A stretch of 64,000 bases of DNA, taken from Halomonas sp. QHL1 (lineage in GTDB: Bacteria > Pseudomonadota > Gammaproteobacteria > Pseudomonadales > Halomonadaceae). The stretch is from assembly GCF_001882345.1 (NCBI RefSeq), contig NZ_MINL01000001.1, positions 124,001 through 188,000 of the forward strand, in the 5' to 3' direction. Of this stretch, positions 53,476 through 63,035 are shown piece after piece. A model generated the notes under the pieces. The model had not been told where the DNA came from and ran no database searches. It worked only from the letters and a program-made list of their open reading frames with translations. How positions within the stretch are numbered: position 1 is the first letter of the stretch; the number at the start of each line of letters is the position of its first letter. The position numbers were made by a program, and so were the translations under genes.

Positions 53476-54603
53476 TTAAGACGCGTCAGTGGCAATGCGC
53501 TCACTGCGCTTGAGGCCCTGTTCCTCAAGTGCCCAGGCGACATGTTCACGCACCAGTTCGCTTGGGTAGGCTCTACGCGCCCAGAGGGCGGCTTCAACGG
53601 CTTCGCTCCAGGGCGCGTTGCCCAGGCCAATGGCGATATTGCGCAGCCAGCGTTGGTAGCCAATGCGCCGAATGGGGCTGCCGGCGGTTTTATCTAGAAA
53701 CTCCGCTTCGCCCCAGCCAAACAGGCTAATAAGCGATGCGCGGTCTAAATCATGGCGTGGCGCAAAGTCATCTTCCTGGGTGATATGGGTAAAGCGGGTG
53801 AAGGGACATACCAGTTGGCAGTCATCGCAGCCGTAAATACGGTTGCCCATGGCGCGGCGAAACTCGACCGGAATCGCGCCGTGCAGTTCGATGGTGAGAT
53901 ACGAAATGCACTTGCGCGAGTCGACCACTTTATCGTCAACGATGGCGCCGGTGGGGCAGGCGGTGCGGCAAGCGCTGCAGCTACCACAGTGTTCGTGCTC
54001 AAACGGTGCGTCAATGGGGAGCGGCAGGTCGGTATAAAGCTCGCCAAGAAAGAACAGCGAGCCCGCTTTAGGGTTGAGCAGCATGGCGTTTTTGCCAAAC
54101 CAGCCTAGCCCCGCTTTTTGGGCCAGGGCGCGCTCCATGACCGGCGCTGAGTCGACAAAAGCGCGATAACCAAAGTCACCGACTTCTTGCTCAATTTTTT
54201 TTGCTAATAGGGCTAACCGTTTGCGGATTAGCTTGTGATAATCACGCCCTAAGGCGTAGCGCGATACATAGGCGCGGCTGGGTTGGCCGAGCACCTTGGT
54301 GCTCTCCGCCTCGGCGGGTAGGTAATCCATGCGTACGCTGATAATGCGTTGGGTGCCGGGTTCCAGTTCCGCAGGGCGAGTGCGCTTAGTGCCATGCTTG
54401 GCCATAAAGCCCATTTCGCCGTGGTAGCCCTTTTCCAGCCACCCGTCGAGGTGGGCTTCATGTGTCGACAGCTCGGTATCGGTGATGCCCACCTGCTGAA
54501 AGCCCAGCTCTCGCCCCCAGGTTTTAATCAGGTCGGCAAGGCGAGCAAGTTTCTGGTCAGTCATTGCACCATCAGAACGTGCAAAGGCAGTGGAATTCGA
54601 CAT
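53476..54603 (-). CDS. queG: Epoxyqueuosine reductase
   Basis: Cobalamin-dependent last step of queuosine synthesis in tRNA. 375 aa. Two 4Fe-4S ferredoxin-type motifs: CGSCSACRTACPTGAI and, with an upstream Cys at SRKCISYLTIE, GCDDCQLVCPFTRF. FVDSAPVMERALAQKAGLGWFGKN is the substrate and B12 region. ATG 54603 (MSNST) chosen; TTG 54609 is adjacent and an internal ATG at MTDQK is a further option. In E. coli tRNA-Gly genes lie between orn and queG; none are here. Confidence 0.95.
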   Translation of the reverse strand: MSNSTAFARSDGAMTDQKLARLADLIKTWGRELGFQQVGITDTELSTHEAHLDGWLEKGYHGEMGFMAKHGTKRTRPAELEPGTQRIISVRMDYLPAEAESTKVLGQPSRAYVSRYALGRDYHKLIRKRLALLAKKIEQEVGDFGYRAFVDSAPVMERALAQKAGLGWFGKNAMLLNPKAGSLFFLGELYTDLPLPIDAPFEHEHCGSCSACRTACPTGAIVDDKVVDSRKCISYLTIELHGAIPVEFRRAMGNRIYGCDDCQLVCPFTRFTHITQEDDFAPRHDLDRASLISLFGWGEAEFLDKTAGSPIRRIGYQRWLRNIAIGLGNAPWSEAVEAALWARRAYPSELVREHVAWALEEQGLKRSERIATDAS

Positions 54604-54679
54604 AGTCAATCAACAGCAAGGCATTAAGCGCGCTATGCTAACGCATTGGCAGCCATCAAAACATGTGAAAGGAGCGATC

Positions 54680-56173
54680 GTGACGGTCCCGAGTACTTCC
54701 ATGCTACGCCCTCTATATAAATCCGCCCAGGTGCGGGAACTAGATCGTCGCACCATTGCTGGTGGCATTGATGGTTTTGCGCTAATGCAGCGCGCTGCTT
54801 CAAGTGCCTGGCACAGTTTTCGCTCCCGCTGGCCGCAAGTTCGTAGTTTAACCGTGATGTGTGGGAGTGGTAATAACGGTGGCGATGGTCACGTGTTGGC
54901 AGCGCTGGCCATGCAGTCCGGTCTTAAAGTGCAGCGAATTACGCAGAAACCCCTCGTAGAGCTAAGCGGTGATGCGGCCCGTGCAGCAGAATTGGCAACA
55001 TCTGCGGGGGTGGGCTGCGAGGAGTGGCACGCTGGCATTGAGCTTACCGGCGAAGTGATTGTCGATGCGCTGTTGGGTACCGGTTTGACCGGTGAGGTAG
55101 AGGGACGCTTCAAGCGTGCTATCGAAATGATCAATGCCGCGCATCGGCCGGTACTGGCGATTGATATTCCCTCAGGATTAGTTGCAGACACCGGTGCTGT
55201 GCTGGGTATTGCTGTTAAAGCCGCCTGCACGGTCACCTTTATTGGCGATAAGGTGGGGTTGCATACAGGGGAGGCGCCAGCTTATACCGGCGAGATCGAT
55301 TTTCGCCCCCTGGGCGTCAAAGCCCAGGCCTATTTCGACATTCCCCCCACGGCTTGGCGTCTGGATGATTCGCTTCTGGCGGATGCCTTTGCGCCACGCC
55401 TGCGCACTAACCACAAAGGTGACATGGGGCACGTGCTGGTGATGGGCGGCGCACCCGGTTTCGGTGGCGCGGCGTTGCTGGCTTGCCAGGCCGCAGCGCG
55501 CCTGGGGGCGGGTAAAGTAAGCTTGGCGACGGCCCCAGAGCATATCACTGCCAGTTTGGTACGTTGCCCGGAAGTGATGGCCCATGGCGTACGCGGTGGC
55601 GCTGAGGCCGCAGAGCTGCCTAATAACGCTGACGTTGTGGTGGTGGGGCCCGGGCTTGGTCAAGCTGCCTGGGGGCAGGCGGTGCTTCAGAGTGCGCTTC
55701 AGTCAGATGCGCCGCTAGTGGTGGACGCTGATGGGCTTAACCTGTTGGCGCGTCAATGGCCGGATGTTCGTCGCGATAACTGGATATTGACCCCGCACCC
55801 TGGTGAAGCCGCACGACTGCTGGGCTGTGAGGTGGCCGATATTCAGGCAGATCGGCCTGCCGCAGCCCAGGCACTGCAACGCGCCCGGGGTGGCGTGGTA
55901 ATCCTAAAAGGCGCGGGCAGTTTAATCGCTGGCCCCAGTGGCTTGGTAGTGTGCCCTTACGGCAACCCGGGCATGGCCAGCGGCGGGATGGGCGATGTGC
56001 TTAGCGGCATGCTGGGAGCGCTGGTTGCGCAGCGTGGTGATGTAGAGTTCAGCGCCTGGCTAGCCGCGATGGTGCATGCGTTAGCGGCTGATCGAGCGGC
56101 AGAGCAAGAAGGCGAGCGTGGCCTGCTCGCCAGCGATCTGGCATCCTATGCGCGAAAATTGATTAATCCGTGA
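54680..56173 (+). CDS. nnrD: Bifunctional NAD(P)H-hydrate epimerase / dehydratase
   Basis: Repairs hydrated NADH and NADPH. 497 aa. N-terminal YjeF_N epimerase domain (VRELDRRTIAGGIDGFALMQRA, CGSGNNGGDGHVLAAL, VDALLGTGLTG, AIDIPSGL) and C-terminal ribokinase-like dehydratase (HKGDMGHVLVMGGAPGFGGA, VVVGPGLGQAAWG, LTPHPGEAARLLG, YGNPGMASGGMGDVLSGM). GTG 54680 has AAAGGAG 5 nt upstream; ATG 54701 is the alternative. Also called YjeF/Nnr in enterics. Starts the conserved nnrD-tsaE-amiB-mutL chain. Confidence 0.94.
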   Translation: MTVPSTSMLRPLYKSAQVRELDRRTIAGGIDGFALMQRAASSAWHSFRSRWPQVRSLTVMCGSGNNGGDGHVLAALAMQSGLKVQRITQKPLVELSGDAARAAELATSAGVGCEEWHAGIELTGEVIVDALLGTGLTGEVEGRFKRAIEMINAAHRPVLAIDIPSGLVADTGAVLGIAVKAACTVTFIGDKVGLHTGEAPAYTGEIDFRPLGVKAQAYFDIPPTAWRLDDSLLADAFAPRLRTNHKGDMGHVLVMGGAPGFGGAALLACQAAARLGAGKVSLATAPEHITASLVRCPEVMAHGVRGGAEAAELPNNADVVVVGPGLGQAAWGQAVLQSALQSDAPLVVDADGLNLLARQWPDVRRDNWILTPHPGEAARLLGCEVADIQADRPAAAQALQRARGGVVILKGAGSLIAGPSGLVVCPYGNPGMASGGMGDVLSGMLGALVAQRGDVEFSAWLAAMVHALAADRAAEQEGERGLLASDLASYARKLINP

Positions 56174-56184
56174 AGGCAGCCCAC

Positions 56185-56691
56185 ATGCAGGTGCAATTAG
56201 ACAACGAAGAAGCCCAGGTCGCCTTTGGCGAAGCACTCGGGCAGGTGTTGCAAGGACGCGGGCTGGTGTATCTGGAAGGTGAGCTGGGAGCCGGTAAAAC
56301 GACGCTAACCCGCGGTATCCTGCGTGCTTATGGCCATCTAGGGACGGTTAAAAGCCCCACTTATACGCTGGTCGAGCCTTATGAGCTGGGTGCCCAACGG
56401 GTTTATCATCTTGATTTATACCGCTTGTCAGATCCAGAAGAGCTAGAGTTTATCGGTGGTCGAGACGTGCTGGCCGACGATGCGCTTAGTATTGTTGAGT
56501 GGCCCAGCCGAGGGGAAGGGTGGCTGCCAGCCCCTGATATCGCGCTGGTGCTTGAAGTGGCTGCTCAAGGGCGCTTAGCCTCATTAACAGCGAGCAGTGA
56601 TCGGGGCAGGCGTATGCTGGCATTATTGGAAAGTAAAGTAGGCAAGGTAAGTTCCGACCATTTGGGCAACGGTGTGATTCAATGGAAATAA
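56185..56691 (+). CDS. tsaE: tRNA threonylcarbamoyladenosine biosynthesis ATPase
   Basis: P-loop ATPase of the TsaBDE complex that makes t6A37 in ANN-decoding tRNAs. 168 aa. Walker A LEGELGAGKTTLTRG, then VKSPTYTLVEPYELG, YHLDLYRLSDPEELEFIG and the conserved WPSRGEG. ATG 56185 (AAGG 8 nt upstream) fits the E. coli N-terminus; GTG 56170, overlapping the nnrD stop, is possible. Ends inside amiB (10-bp overlap). Confidence 0.95.
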   Translation: MQVQLDNEEAQVAFGEALGQVLQGRGLVYLEGELGAGKTTLTRGILRAYGHLGTVKSPTYTLVEPYELGAQRVYHLDLYRLSDPEELEFIGGRDVLADDALSIVEWPSRGEGWLPAPDIALVLEVAAQGRLASLTASSDRGRRMLALLESKVGKVSSDHLGNGVIQWK

Positions 56692-58145
56692 AGGGCATAG
56701 CGGCACGTGTATCTTGTTTGTTAGCCGCCAGTTTTTTTGCCCTGGCGGCGGTTAATGTTCAAGCGTCCAGCGTTGAAAGTATGCGTCTTTGGGCGGCGCC
56801 GGATCATGCCCGGCTGGTATTTGATCTGTCCTCTGCCACGAATGCCAACGTGTTTTCACTAGAGAACCCTGCGCGGCTGGTAATTGATTTAGATGACACT
56901 CAAATGGACACCGATCCCAGTACGCTGCCTTTGCATGACAGTGCGATTACCTCGGTGCGCACCGGCACGCGAGAGGGTGGCGGCCTGCGGGTAGTGCTTG
57001 AACTCAATCGAGAAATTGAGCCGCGTCACTTTACCCTGACACCCAACGACCAGTACGGCCACCGGCTGGTCGTTGATCTTGAGTATCCCGGTGAGAGCGC
57101 CGTCGAGAACCCGATCGATCCTATCGAGGCGATGATTCGAGATCAGGAAACTCAGGCCCAGCGGGCATCTGCTCAAGGCCAGCTGCCTAGCAGCGTAGCG
57201 TCGCCTAGCGACGCCGCCCTGGCAGAAGTCCAGGAAGCCAAGCCGCACCCAAGGCGCGATATTATTATTGCCGTGGATGCCGGTCATGGTGGTGAAGACC
57301 CTGGCGCGATTGGCCCATCAGGCACCCGTGAAAAGGACGTAGTGCTGGAAATTGCCCGGCGCTTAGCCGCGCAAGTGAACGGCACCGAAGGCTTTAAAGC
57401 CGTGCTGGTGCGGGATGGCGACTACTACTTGGGGCTTCGTCAGCGCACCGCATTGGCCCGTGATCAGAAAGCCGACTTCTTTGTCTCCATACACGCCGAC
57501 GCCTTCACCAGCCCAAGGCCTCAAGGTAGTTCGGTCTATGCGCTCTCCCAGCGCGGCGCCACCTCGGAAACCGCCCAGTGGCTAGCCGATAGCGAGAACC
57601 GCTCCGATCTGATCGGCGGTGTCGATGGCAACCTCTCTTTGCGCGATAAAGACCAGGTGCTGCGCGGCGTGCTGCTGGACTTGACCATGACCGCTACCTT
57701 AAACGATTCGCTGTCTATCGGCGGGCAGGTATTAGAGCAACTGGGGCGGATTAATCGGCTGCATAAGTCACGCGTTGAACAGGCCGGGTTTATGGTACTC
57801 AAATCTCCCGATATACCCTCGCTGCTCATTGAGGTTGGCTTTATTTCCAACCCGGATGAAGAGCGTCGTCTGCGCGACCCAGTCCATCAATCGGGGCTTT
57901 CTCAGGCTATTTTCAGCGGTTTGCGGGAGCATTTTGAACGCTATCCGCCACCGGCCAGCCTGCTTGCTTGGCAGCGTGATAATCAGCGTCGCCCTTCGGG
58001 TAACGAATACCGTATTCAGTCGGGGGATACCCTCTCCGCGATTGCCGTACGTCACGGCGTACCGGTTAATCAGTTGAGGCAGGCCAATGAATTGAACGGT
58101 GACGTAATTCGCGTTGGCCAAGTGTTACAGATTCCCAGTTCATGA
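56682..58145 (+). CDS. amiB: N-acetylmuramoyl-L-alanine amidase with AMIN and LysM domains
   Basis: Periplasmic septal amidase that splits peptidoglycan between daughter cells. 487 aa. Signal peptide ending VQA-SS (about residue 28), AMIN domain (about 30-130), linker, Amidase_3 domain from IIIAVDAGHGGEDPGAIG (zinc His) through FFVSIHADAF and LLIEVGFISNPDEERRL (catalytic Glu), then one LysM domain (YRIQSGDTLSAIAVRHGV) at the C-terminus. LysM makes it AmiB-like. A regulatory helix likely needs EnvC/NlpD activation (family knowledge). Confidence 0.95.
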   Translation: MEIKGIAARVSCLLAASFFALAAVNVQASSVESMRLWAAPDHARLVFDLSSATNANVFSLENPARLVIDLDDTQMDTDPSTLPLHDSAITSVRTGTREGGGLRVVLELNREIEPRHFTLTPNDQYGHRLVVDLEYPGESAVENPIDPIEAMIRDQETQAQRASAQGQLPSSVASPSDAALAEVQEAKPHPRRDIIIAVDAGHGGEDPGAIGPSGTREKDVVLEIARRLAAQVNGTEGFKAVLVRDGDYYLGLRQRTALARDQKADFFVSIHADAFTSPRPQGSSVYALSQRGATSETAQWLADSENRSDLIGGVDGNLSLRDKDQVLRGVLLDLTMTATLNDSLSIGGQVLEQLGRINRLHKSRVEQAGFMVLKSPDIPSLLIEVGFISNPDEERRLRDPVHQSGLSQAIFSGLREHFERYPPPASLLAWQRDNQRRPSGNEYRIQSGDTLSAIAVRHGVPVNQLRQANELNGDVIRVGQVLQIPSS

Positions 58146-58168
58146 GTAATCGTTCATGAGGTTTCAAG

Positions 58169-60085
58169 TTGACTGATATGACCGCTACCGCGCCGCGTAT
58201 TCATGTGCTCGACCCTCGGTTGGCCAACCAGATTGCCGCTGGTGAGGTGGTTGAGCGCCCTTCGTCGGTGACCAAAGAGCTGATTGAAAACGCCATTGAT
58301 GCAGGTAGCCAACGTATCGAAGTGGAGATCGAACAGGGTGGCGCGCGACTGATTAAGGTGCGCGATGACGGTATTGGTATTGGCGAAGAGGATTTGCCGC
58401 TGGCCCTGGCCCGCCATGCCACTAGTAAGATCGGTAGCCTGGAGGACTTAGAAGGCGTTAGCTCGCTAGGCTTTCGCGGCGAGGCGTTGGCATCGATTAG
58501 CTCTGTCTCACGGCTGGAACTAATCTCCAATGCCGAAGACGACCCCCGCCAAGGCTGGCGGGTGGTCGCGGAAGGGCGCGGAATGGAAGCACGGGTTACC
58601 CCTGCGCCGCACCCCCGTGGGACTAGCGTCGGCGTGCGCGACCTGTTTTTTAATACCCCTGCCCGGCGTAAGTTTCTGCGCACTGAAAAGACCGAATTTG
58701 CCCATGTGGAAGAGGCGTTTCGCCGCCAGGCGCTATCGCGTTACGACATTGCCTGGGTATTGCGCCATAACCAAAAAGTTATTCACCAGTTGCCCGCCGG
58801 TCACTCTGCAGCGGCTCGGGAACGGCGTATTGCCTCGCTGCTGGGCAAAAACTTTATCGAGCACGCCCGCTATATCGAGCGCGAAGCGGGCGGTTTGCGG
58901 CTAAGCGGCTGGGTGGGGCTGCCCACCCACTCGCGCTCCCAGGCCGACCAGCAGTACTTTTTTGTAAACGGGCGCGTAGTGCGCGATCGCTTGGTCGCCC
59001 ACGCGGTGCGCCAAGCCTATCGCGATGTGCTGTTTAACGGCCGTCATCCGGTATTTGTGCTCTATCTGGAGCTTGATCCCGACGTAGTAGACGTTAACGT
59101 TCACCCCACCAAGCACGAAGTACGCTTTCGTGATGGCCGCATGGTGCACGATTTTCTCTATTCAAGCCTCCATCACTCTCTGGCGTCTGCTAAACCCCCT
59201 GAGAGCCCAGAGGAGGAGGGTGCCGAGGTGGCTGATACGTCAGGCGCATCGGCACAGGGCGCGGCTTCAGAAGCGAACGCTGAACAGCCCCGTTGGCAGC
59301 AGCAGGGGATTGCGCTGACCCACTCGCCGGATCGCCACCCTGGTGCAGAGCGTGTGCGCCGCTTTATGCAGGGTTATCAGGCGCTCCATCCCAATCATGA
59401 AGAGACGCTGTTAACGCCGCAGCCTAGCGCTCCCGTTGAGCGAGGCAGTGAAGTGCGTGAAGCGCCTCTGGCAATGCCTGACAACGATCCTACTGTGCCA
59501 CCGCCGCTGGGGTTTGCGCTGGGGCAGTTACACGGCATTTATATTCTGGCCCAAAACGCTGAGGGATTGGTGCTGGTGGATATGCATGCCGCCCATGAGC
59601 GAATCGTCTATGAACGCATGAAGACACAGCTGGCCGCCGCCAAAGGGTTGGATGCCCAGCCGCTGTTAGTACCCGTCTCGATTGCCGCTAGCCGGGCTGA
59701 AGTGGCCACGGCAGAGAGCGAGCAGGAGGCGATTGCCAAACTGGGTATTGAGCTGGATATCGCCGGGCCAGAGACGCTGCTTGTGCGCCAATTGCCCGCT
59801 TTACTTGCTCAGGCTGATCCAGAGGCGCTGGTCCGTCAGATGCTGGAAGAGCTGGCGCGCTATGGGCGTACCCATCAGGTCGAGGCGCGATTGCATGAAC
59901 TACTCTCGACTATGGCCTGCCATGGCAGTGTGCGTGCCAACCGGCGGCTCACTATCGACGAGATGAATGGGCTACTGCGCGATATGGAGCGCACTGAACG
60001 AAGCGATCAGTGCAATCACGGTCGGCCTACATGGACCCAAATGGGACTCAAAGCGCTTGATCGACTGTTCTTACGAGGACAATAG
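58169..60085 (+). CDS. mutL: DNA mismatch repair protein MutL, endonuclease type
   Basis: 638 aa. GHKL ATPase: [33 protein letters not shown] and [15 protein letters not shown] low-complexity linker (about 345-440) leads to the dimerisation domain. It contains the endonuclease motif D471[19 protein letters not shown] (C584) and CNHGRPT (C615), the metal-binding set of nicking MutL proteins, absent from E. coli MutL. Likely starts at TTG 58169 (GAGG 7 nt upstream); ATG 58178 is too far from that site. Strand discrimination is thus probably MutH-independent. Confidence 0.95.
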   Translation: MTDMTATAPRIHVLDPRLANQIAAGEVVERPSSVTKELIENAIDAGSQRIEVEIEQGGARLIKVRDDGIGIGEEDLPLALARHATSKIGSLEDLEGVSSLGFRGEALASISSVSRLELISNAEDDPRQGWRVVAEGRGMEARVTPAPHPRGTSVGVRDLFFNTPARRKFLRTEKTEFAHVEEAFRRQALSRYDIAWVLRHNQKVIHQLPAGHSAAARERRIASLLGKNFIEHARYIEREAGGLRLSGWVGLPTHSRSQADQQYFFVNGRVVRDRLVAHAVRQAYRDVLFNGRHPVFVLYLELDPDVVDVNVHPTKHEVRFRDGRMVHDFLYSSLHHSLASAKPPESPEEEGAEVADTSGASAQGAASEANAEQPRWQQQGIALTHSPDRHPGAERVRRFMQGYQALHPNHEETLLTPQPSAPVERGSEVREAPLAMPDNDPTVPPPLGFALGQLHGIYILAQNAEGLVLVDMHAAHERIVYERMKTQLAAAKGLDAQPLLVPVSIAASRAEVATAESEQEAIAKLGIELDIAGPETLLVRQLPALLAQADPEALVRQMLEELARYGRTHQVEARLHELLSTMACHGSVRANRRLTIDEMNGLLRDMERTERSDQCNHGRPTWTQMGLKALDRLFLRGQ

Positions 60086-60160
60086 CTACGCGGACAGTAG
60101 CTATGTTGACCATAGCGGCGCGCAAAGCAATCACCATTTTCTTACCTGACGGAACCGCGC

Positions 60161-61099
60161 ATGGCTGATACCCGCCCCTGGGCGATTTTTTTAATGGGCC
60201 CGACGGCTGCCGGGAAAACCGATACGGCGATGGCGCTGCACGAGCGCCTGGGGCATGAGCTGATCAGCGTTGATTCGGCGATGGTGTATCGCGGTATGGA
60301 TATTGGCAGCGCCAAACCCAGCGCGGCTGAGTTAGCCCATGCGCCCCACCACTTGATCGATATCCGCGATCCCGCTGAGCCCTATTCGGCCGCCGATTTC
60401 CGTGTAGATGCACTTTCGCTTATGCGACAAATCAGCGCGGCGGGCAGGGTTCCGCTCTTGGTCGGCGGTACCATGCTTTATTACAAGCGATTGATTGAGG
60501 GCGTGGCCAATATGCCTTCCGCTGATCCCGCCATTCGCCAGCAGCTCGAAGCGCAGTGGCAAGCCGAAGGGCTTTCGTCGTTGCATAAACGCTTGGCAGA
60601 GGTGGATGCGGTATCCGCGCAGCGTATTCATCCTAACGACCCTCAACGCCTGATGCGCGCGCTGGAAGTGTACTACGCCAGTGGGCGGCCAATGAGTGAG
60701 CTGTGGGCGGAGCAGCAGCCGGAAACCTTTCCCTGGCGCGTGCTGTCGATATCGTTGGCGCCCAGTGATCGCTGCTTGCTGCATCGACGCATCGCCCAGC
60801 GATTCGAAGTAATGTTGGGTGAGGGCTTGATAAATGAAGTCGCCGCCCTCAAAAAGCGTAATGACTTGCATTTAGGCCTTCCGGCCATGAAGAGCGTGGG
60901 TTATCGCCAAGTGTGGGAGCACCTAGAAGGCGATTACGATTATGCCTCTCTCGTTGAGCGAGGCGTGATCGCCACTCGTCAGCTAGCCAAGCGTCAATTA
61001 ACCTGGTTAAGAAGCTGGCCAGAGCTTAATTGGGTAGATTCACAGCGTTCAGACGCGCTGGATCAGGTGCTGAAACTCGTGCGTGAAAGCGGTGCTTAG
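60161..61099 (+). CDS. miaA: tRNA dimethylallyltransferase
   Basis: Adds the isopentenyl group to A37 of tRNAs reading UNN codons. 312 aa. P-loop [36 protein letters not shown] (DSxQVYR-type site), [32 protein letters not shown] and [14 protein letters not shown]. The motif reads DSAMVYR where E. coli has DSALIYR. The 75-bp gap after mutL has a small repeated TAGCTA-type sequence. hfq follows after 191 bp. Confidence 0.95.
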   Translation: MADTRPWAIFLMGPTAAGKTDTAMALHERLGHELISVDSAMVYRGMDIGSAKPSAAELAHAPHHLIDIRDPAEPYSAADFRVDALSLMRQISAAGRVPLLVGGTMLYYKRLIEGVANMPSADPAIRQQLEAQWQAEGLSSLHKRLAEVDAVSAQRIHPNDPQRLMRALEVYYASGRPMSELWAEQQPETFPWRVLSISLAPSDRCLLHRRIAQRFEVMLGEGLINEVAALKKRNDLHLGLPAMKSVGYRQVWEHLEGDYDYASLVERGVIATRQLAKRQLTWLRSWPELNWVDSQRSDALDQVLKLVRESGA

Positions 61100-61290
61100 C
61101 GTAAGATAGTCCTCTAAGATAGTAATTTAGCAAGTGTGTGTTTTCGTTGGGCTGAGTGATTGAGCCTTTCGACTACCACTAGGCTCTTCGGGCATCACTT
61201 GGCCTTTCGGGCAGTAAATAATAGTGCGGCGTAGCACCAGTAGGGCACGCCATTGATAATTAACCCCAACGACAGTTTAGGGAGATTAAC

Positions 61291-61539
61291 ATGTCCAAAG
61301 GGCAGTCCCTTCAAGACCCGTACTTGAACATTCTGCGCAAGGAGCGCATTCCGGTCTCTATCTTTTTGGTCAATGGCATTAAGCTGCAGGGCCAGATCGA
61401 ATCGTTTGACCAGTTTGTCATCCTGCTACGCAATACCGTCAGTCAGATGGTTTATAAACACGCTATTTCTACGGTTGTTCCATCTCGCAACGTACGCTTG
61501 CCTGCGCAAGACCCGGCAGAGCAGGATGCGGAGATTTAA
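61291..61539 (+). CDS. hfq: RNA chaperone Hfq
   Basis: 82 aa Sm-like hexamer subunit that pairs sRNAs with mRNAs. Sm1 region [35 protein letters not shown] and Sm2 [12 protein letters not shown], plus the N-terminal [11 protein letters not shown]. The C-terminal tail is short (about 15 residues), as in Pseudomonas. AGGGAG lies 6 nt before ATG. The 191-bp upstream region holds related GGCTCTTCGGGCA and GGCCTTTCGGGCA copies (61183-61215) and probably an hfq promoter. Confidence 0.97.
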   Translation: MSKGQSLQDPYLNILRKERIPVSIFLVNGIKLQGQIESFDQFVILLRNTVSQMVYKHAISTVVPSRNVRLPAQDPAEQDAEI

Positions 61540-61576
61540 CACCGCTGGATAAGCAAGAGAGTCCACGAGGTATTGA

Positions 61577-62887
61577 TTGTTTTTCGAACGCCCAGACGCC
61601 GGTGAAACGGCAGTTCTTGTTCACGTCGATTTTCATGATGAACAAAAACGTGAAGACCCGGGTGAGTTTTTAGAGCTCGTACGCTCTGCTGGTGCAGAGC
61701 CTGCGACTCTACTCACTGCTAGCCGCCACCGACCTGACTCACGCACCTTTATTGGGTCAGGTAAGTTGGAAGAGTTGCGAGCACTGCTCGCGGCTCACGA
61801 GGCAGAGCTGGTGATCTTCAACCATAGCTTAAGTCCCTCTCAAGAGCGCAATGTTGAACAAGAGCTCAAATGTCGAGTGCTTGACAGAACCGGCCTTATT
61901 CTCGATATCTTTGCGCAACGGGCACGAACCCATGAGGGTAAGCTGCAAGTAGAGCTTGCTCAGCTTGAATATATGTCGACTCGCCTAGTGCGCGGGTGGA
62001 CACACCTTGAACGCCAAAAAGGCGGGATTGGCCTGCGCGGCCCAGGTGAGACGCAGCTTGAAACTGACCGTCGCCTGCTGCGTGGGCGGATTAAATCGAT
62101 TCATAAGCGGCTTGATAAGGTACGCAGTCAGCGTGATCAGAATCGTCGCGCTCGTGCACGCGCTGAAATTCATAGCGTATCGCTGGTTGGCTATACCAAC
62201 GCCGGTAAGTCGACGCTGTTTAACGCCTTGACCAATTCTGAGGTGTATGCAGCCGACCAATTGTTTGCAACACTTGACCCTACTCTGCGACGGCTTGAGA
62301 TTGAGGATGTAGGCCCCGTAGTGATGGCCGATACAGTGGGCTTTATTCGCCACTTGCCGCACAAGCTAGTTGAGGCATTCCAGGCGACGCTTCAGGAAGC
62401 CTCGGAAGCGTCATTGCTGGTGCACGTGATTGATGCCGCAGATCCTGACCGCGAGCTAAACGTGGAACAGGTGGAGTTAGTGCTCAAAGAGATCGGCGCT
62501 GATGATGTGCCAGTACTCAAAGTCATGAATAAAATTGATAAGCTCGATAGTGCTCCGCGTATAGAACGCGATGGCCATGGTGTTCCCGAAGTTGTTTGGC
62601 TCTCGGCCCAGCAGGGGCAGGGCCTTGAACTGCTTCATGAAGCGCTTACCGAGCGCTTAGCCAACGATGTCATTGGCTTTTCGCTGACACTGACTCCCGA
62701 GCAGGGTAAGCTGCGCGCTGGTCTTCATGAGCTGAATGCCGTTCGCGAGGAAGCCTTTGATGAGCAGGGGCATTCGGTGCTTGATGTGCGTTTGCCGCGG
62801 CGTGATTTTAATCAGTTGATGGCACAACTTGGTGAACGAGCTAATACCTATTTACCTGAAGCGTTGCGTGAAACCGATGAGTGGTAG
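61577..62887 (+). CDS. hflX: GTPase HflX (ribosome rescue)
   Basis: 436 aa. Splits stalled ribosomes after heat or other stress. N-terminal HflX domain (ERPDAGETAVLVHVDF, DRTGLILDIFAQRARTHEGKLQVELAQLEY, GWTHLERQKGGIGLRGPGETQLE) and G domain (G1 GYTNAGKSTL, G3 ADTVGFIR, G4 NKIDK). Start TTG 61577: GAGG ends 6 nt upstream and the protein aligns with E. coli from there; no ATG is available. Follows hfq by 37 nt. Confidence 0.95.
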   Translation: MFFERPDAGETAVLVHVDFHDEQKREDPGEFLELVRSAGAEPATLLTASRHRPDSRTFIGSGKLEELRALLAAHEAELVIFNHSLSPSQERNVEQELKCRVLDRTGLILDIFAQRARTHEGKLQVELAQLEYMSTRLVRGWTHLERQKGGIGLRGPGETQLETDRRLLRGRIKSIHKRLDKVRSQRDQNRRARARAEIHSVSLVGYTNAGKSTLFNALTNSEVYAADQLFATLDPTLRRLEIEDVGPVVMADTVGFIRHLPHKLVEAFQATLQEASEASLLVHVIDAADPDRELNVEQVELVLKEIGADDVPVLKVMNKIDKLDSAPRIERDGHGVPEVVWLSAQQGQGLELLHEALTERLANDVIGFSLTLTPEQGKLRAGLHELNAVREEAFDEQGHSVLDVRLPRRDFNQLMAQLGERANTYLPEALRETDEW

Positions 62888-62928
62888 GCGGCGTATTACC
62901 AATCTTAGAACGCTACATGTATTCTGTT

Positions 62929-62957
62929 TTGTATAAAAATGGTACAAGGTTTATAGA
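62929..62957 (+). promoter_or_regulatory. Putative sigma-70 promoter for hflK
   Basis: TTGTAT (62929-62934), a 17-bp spacer, and TATAGA (62952-62957). It lies in the 148-bp gap between hflX and hflK, about 80 bp before the hflK start. It would allow hflKC expression independent of hfq-hflX. Confidence 0.45.
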
Positions 62958-63035
62958 GCAATAATATCAAAACGCGGTGGTGTCCTATAAAAATGATGCC
63001 ACTAGCGTTAGCGAACACCTTAGTGGAGAAGAAGT

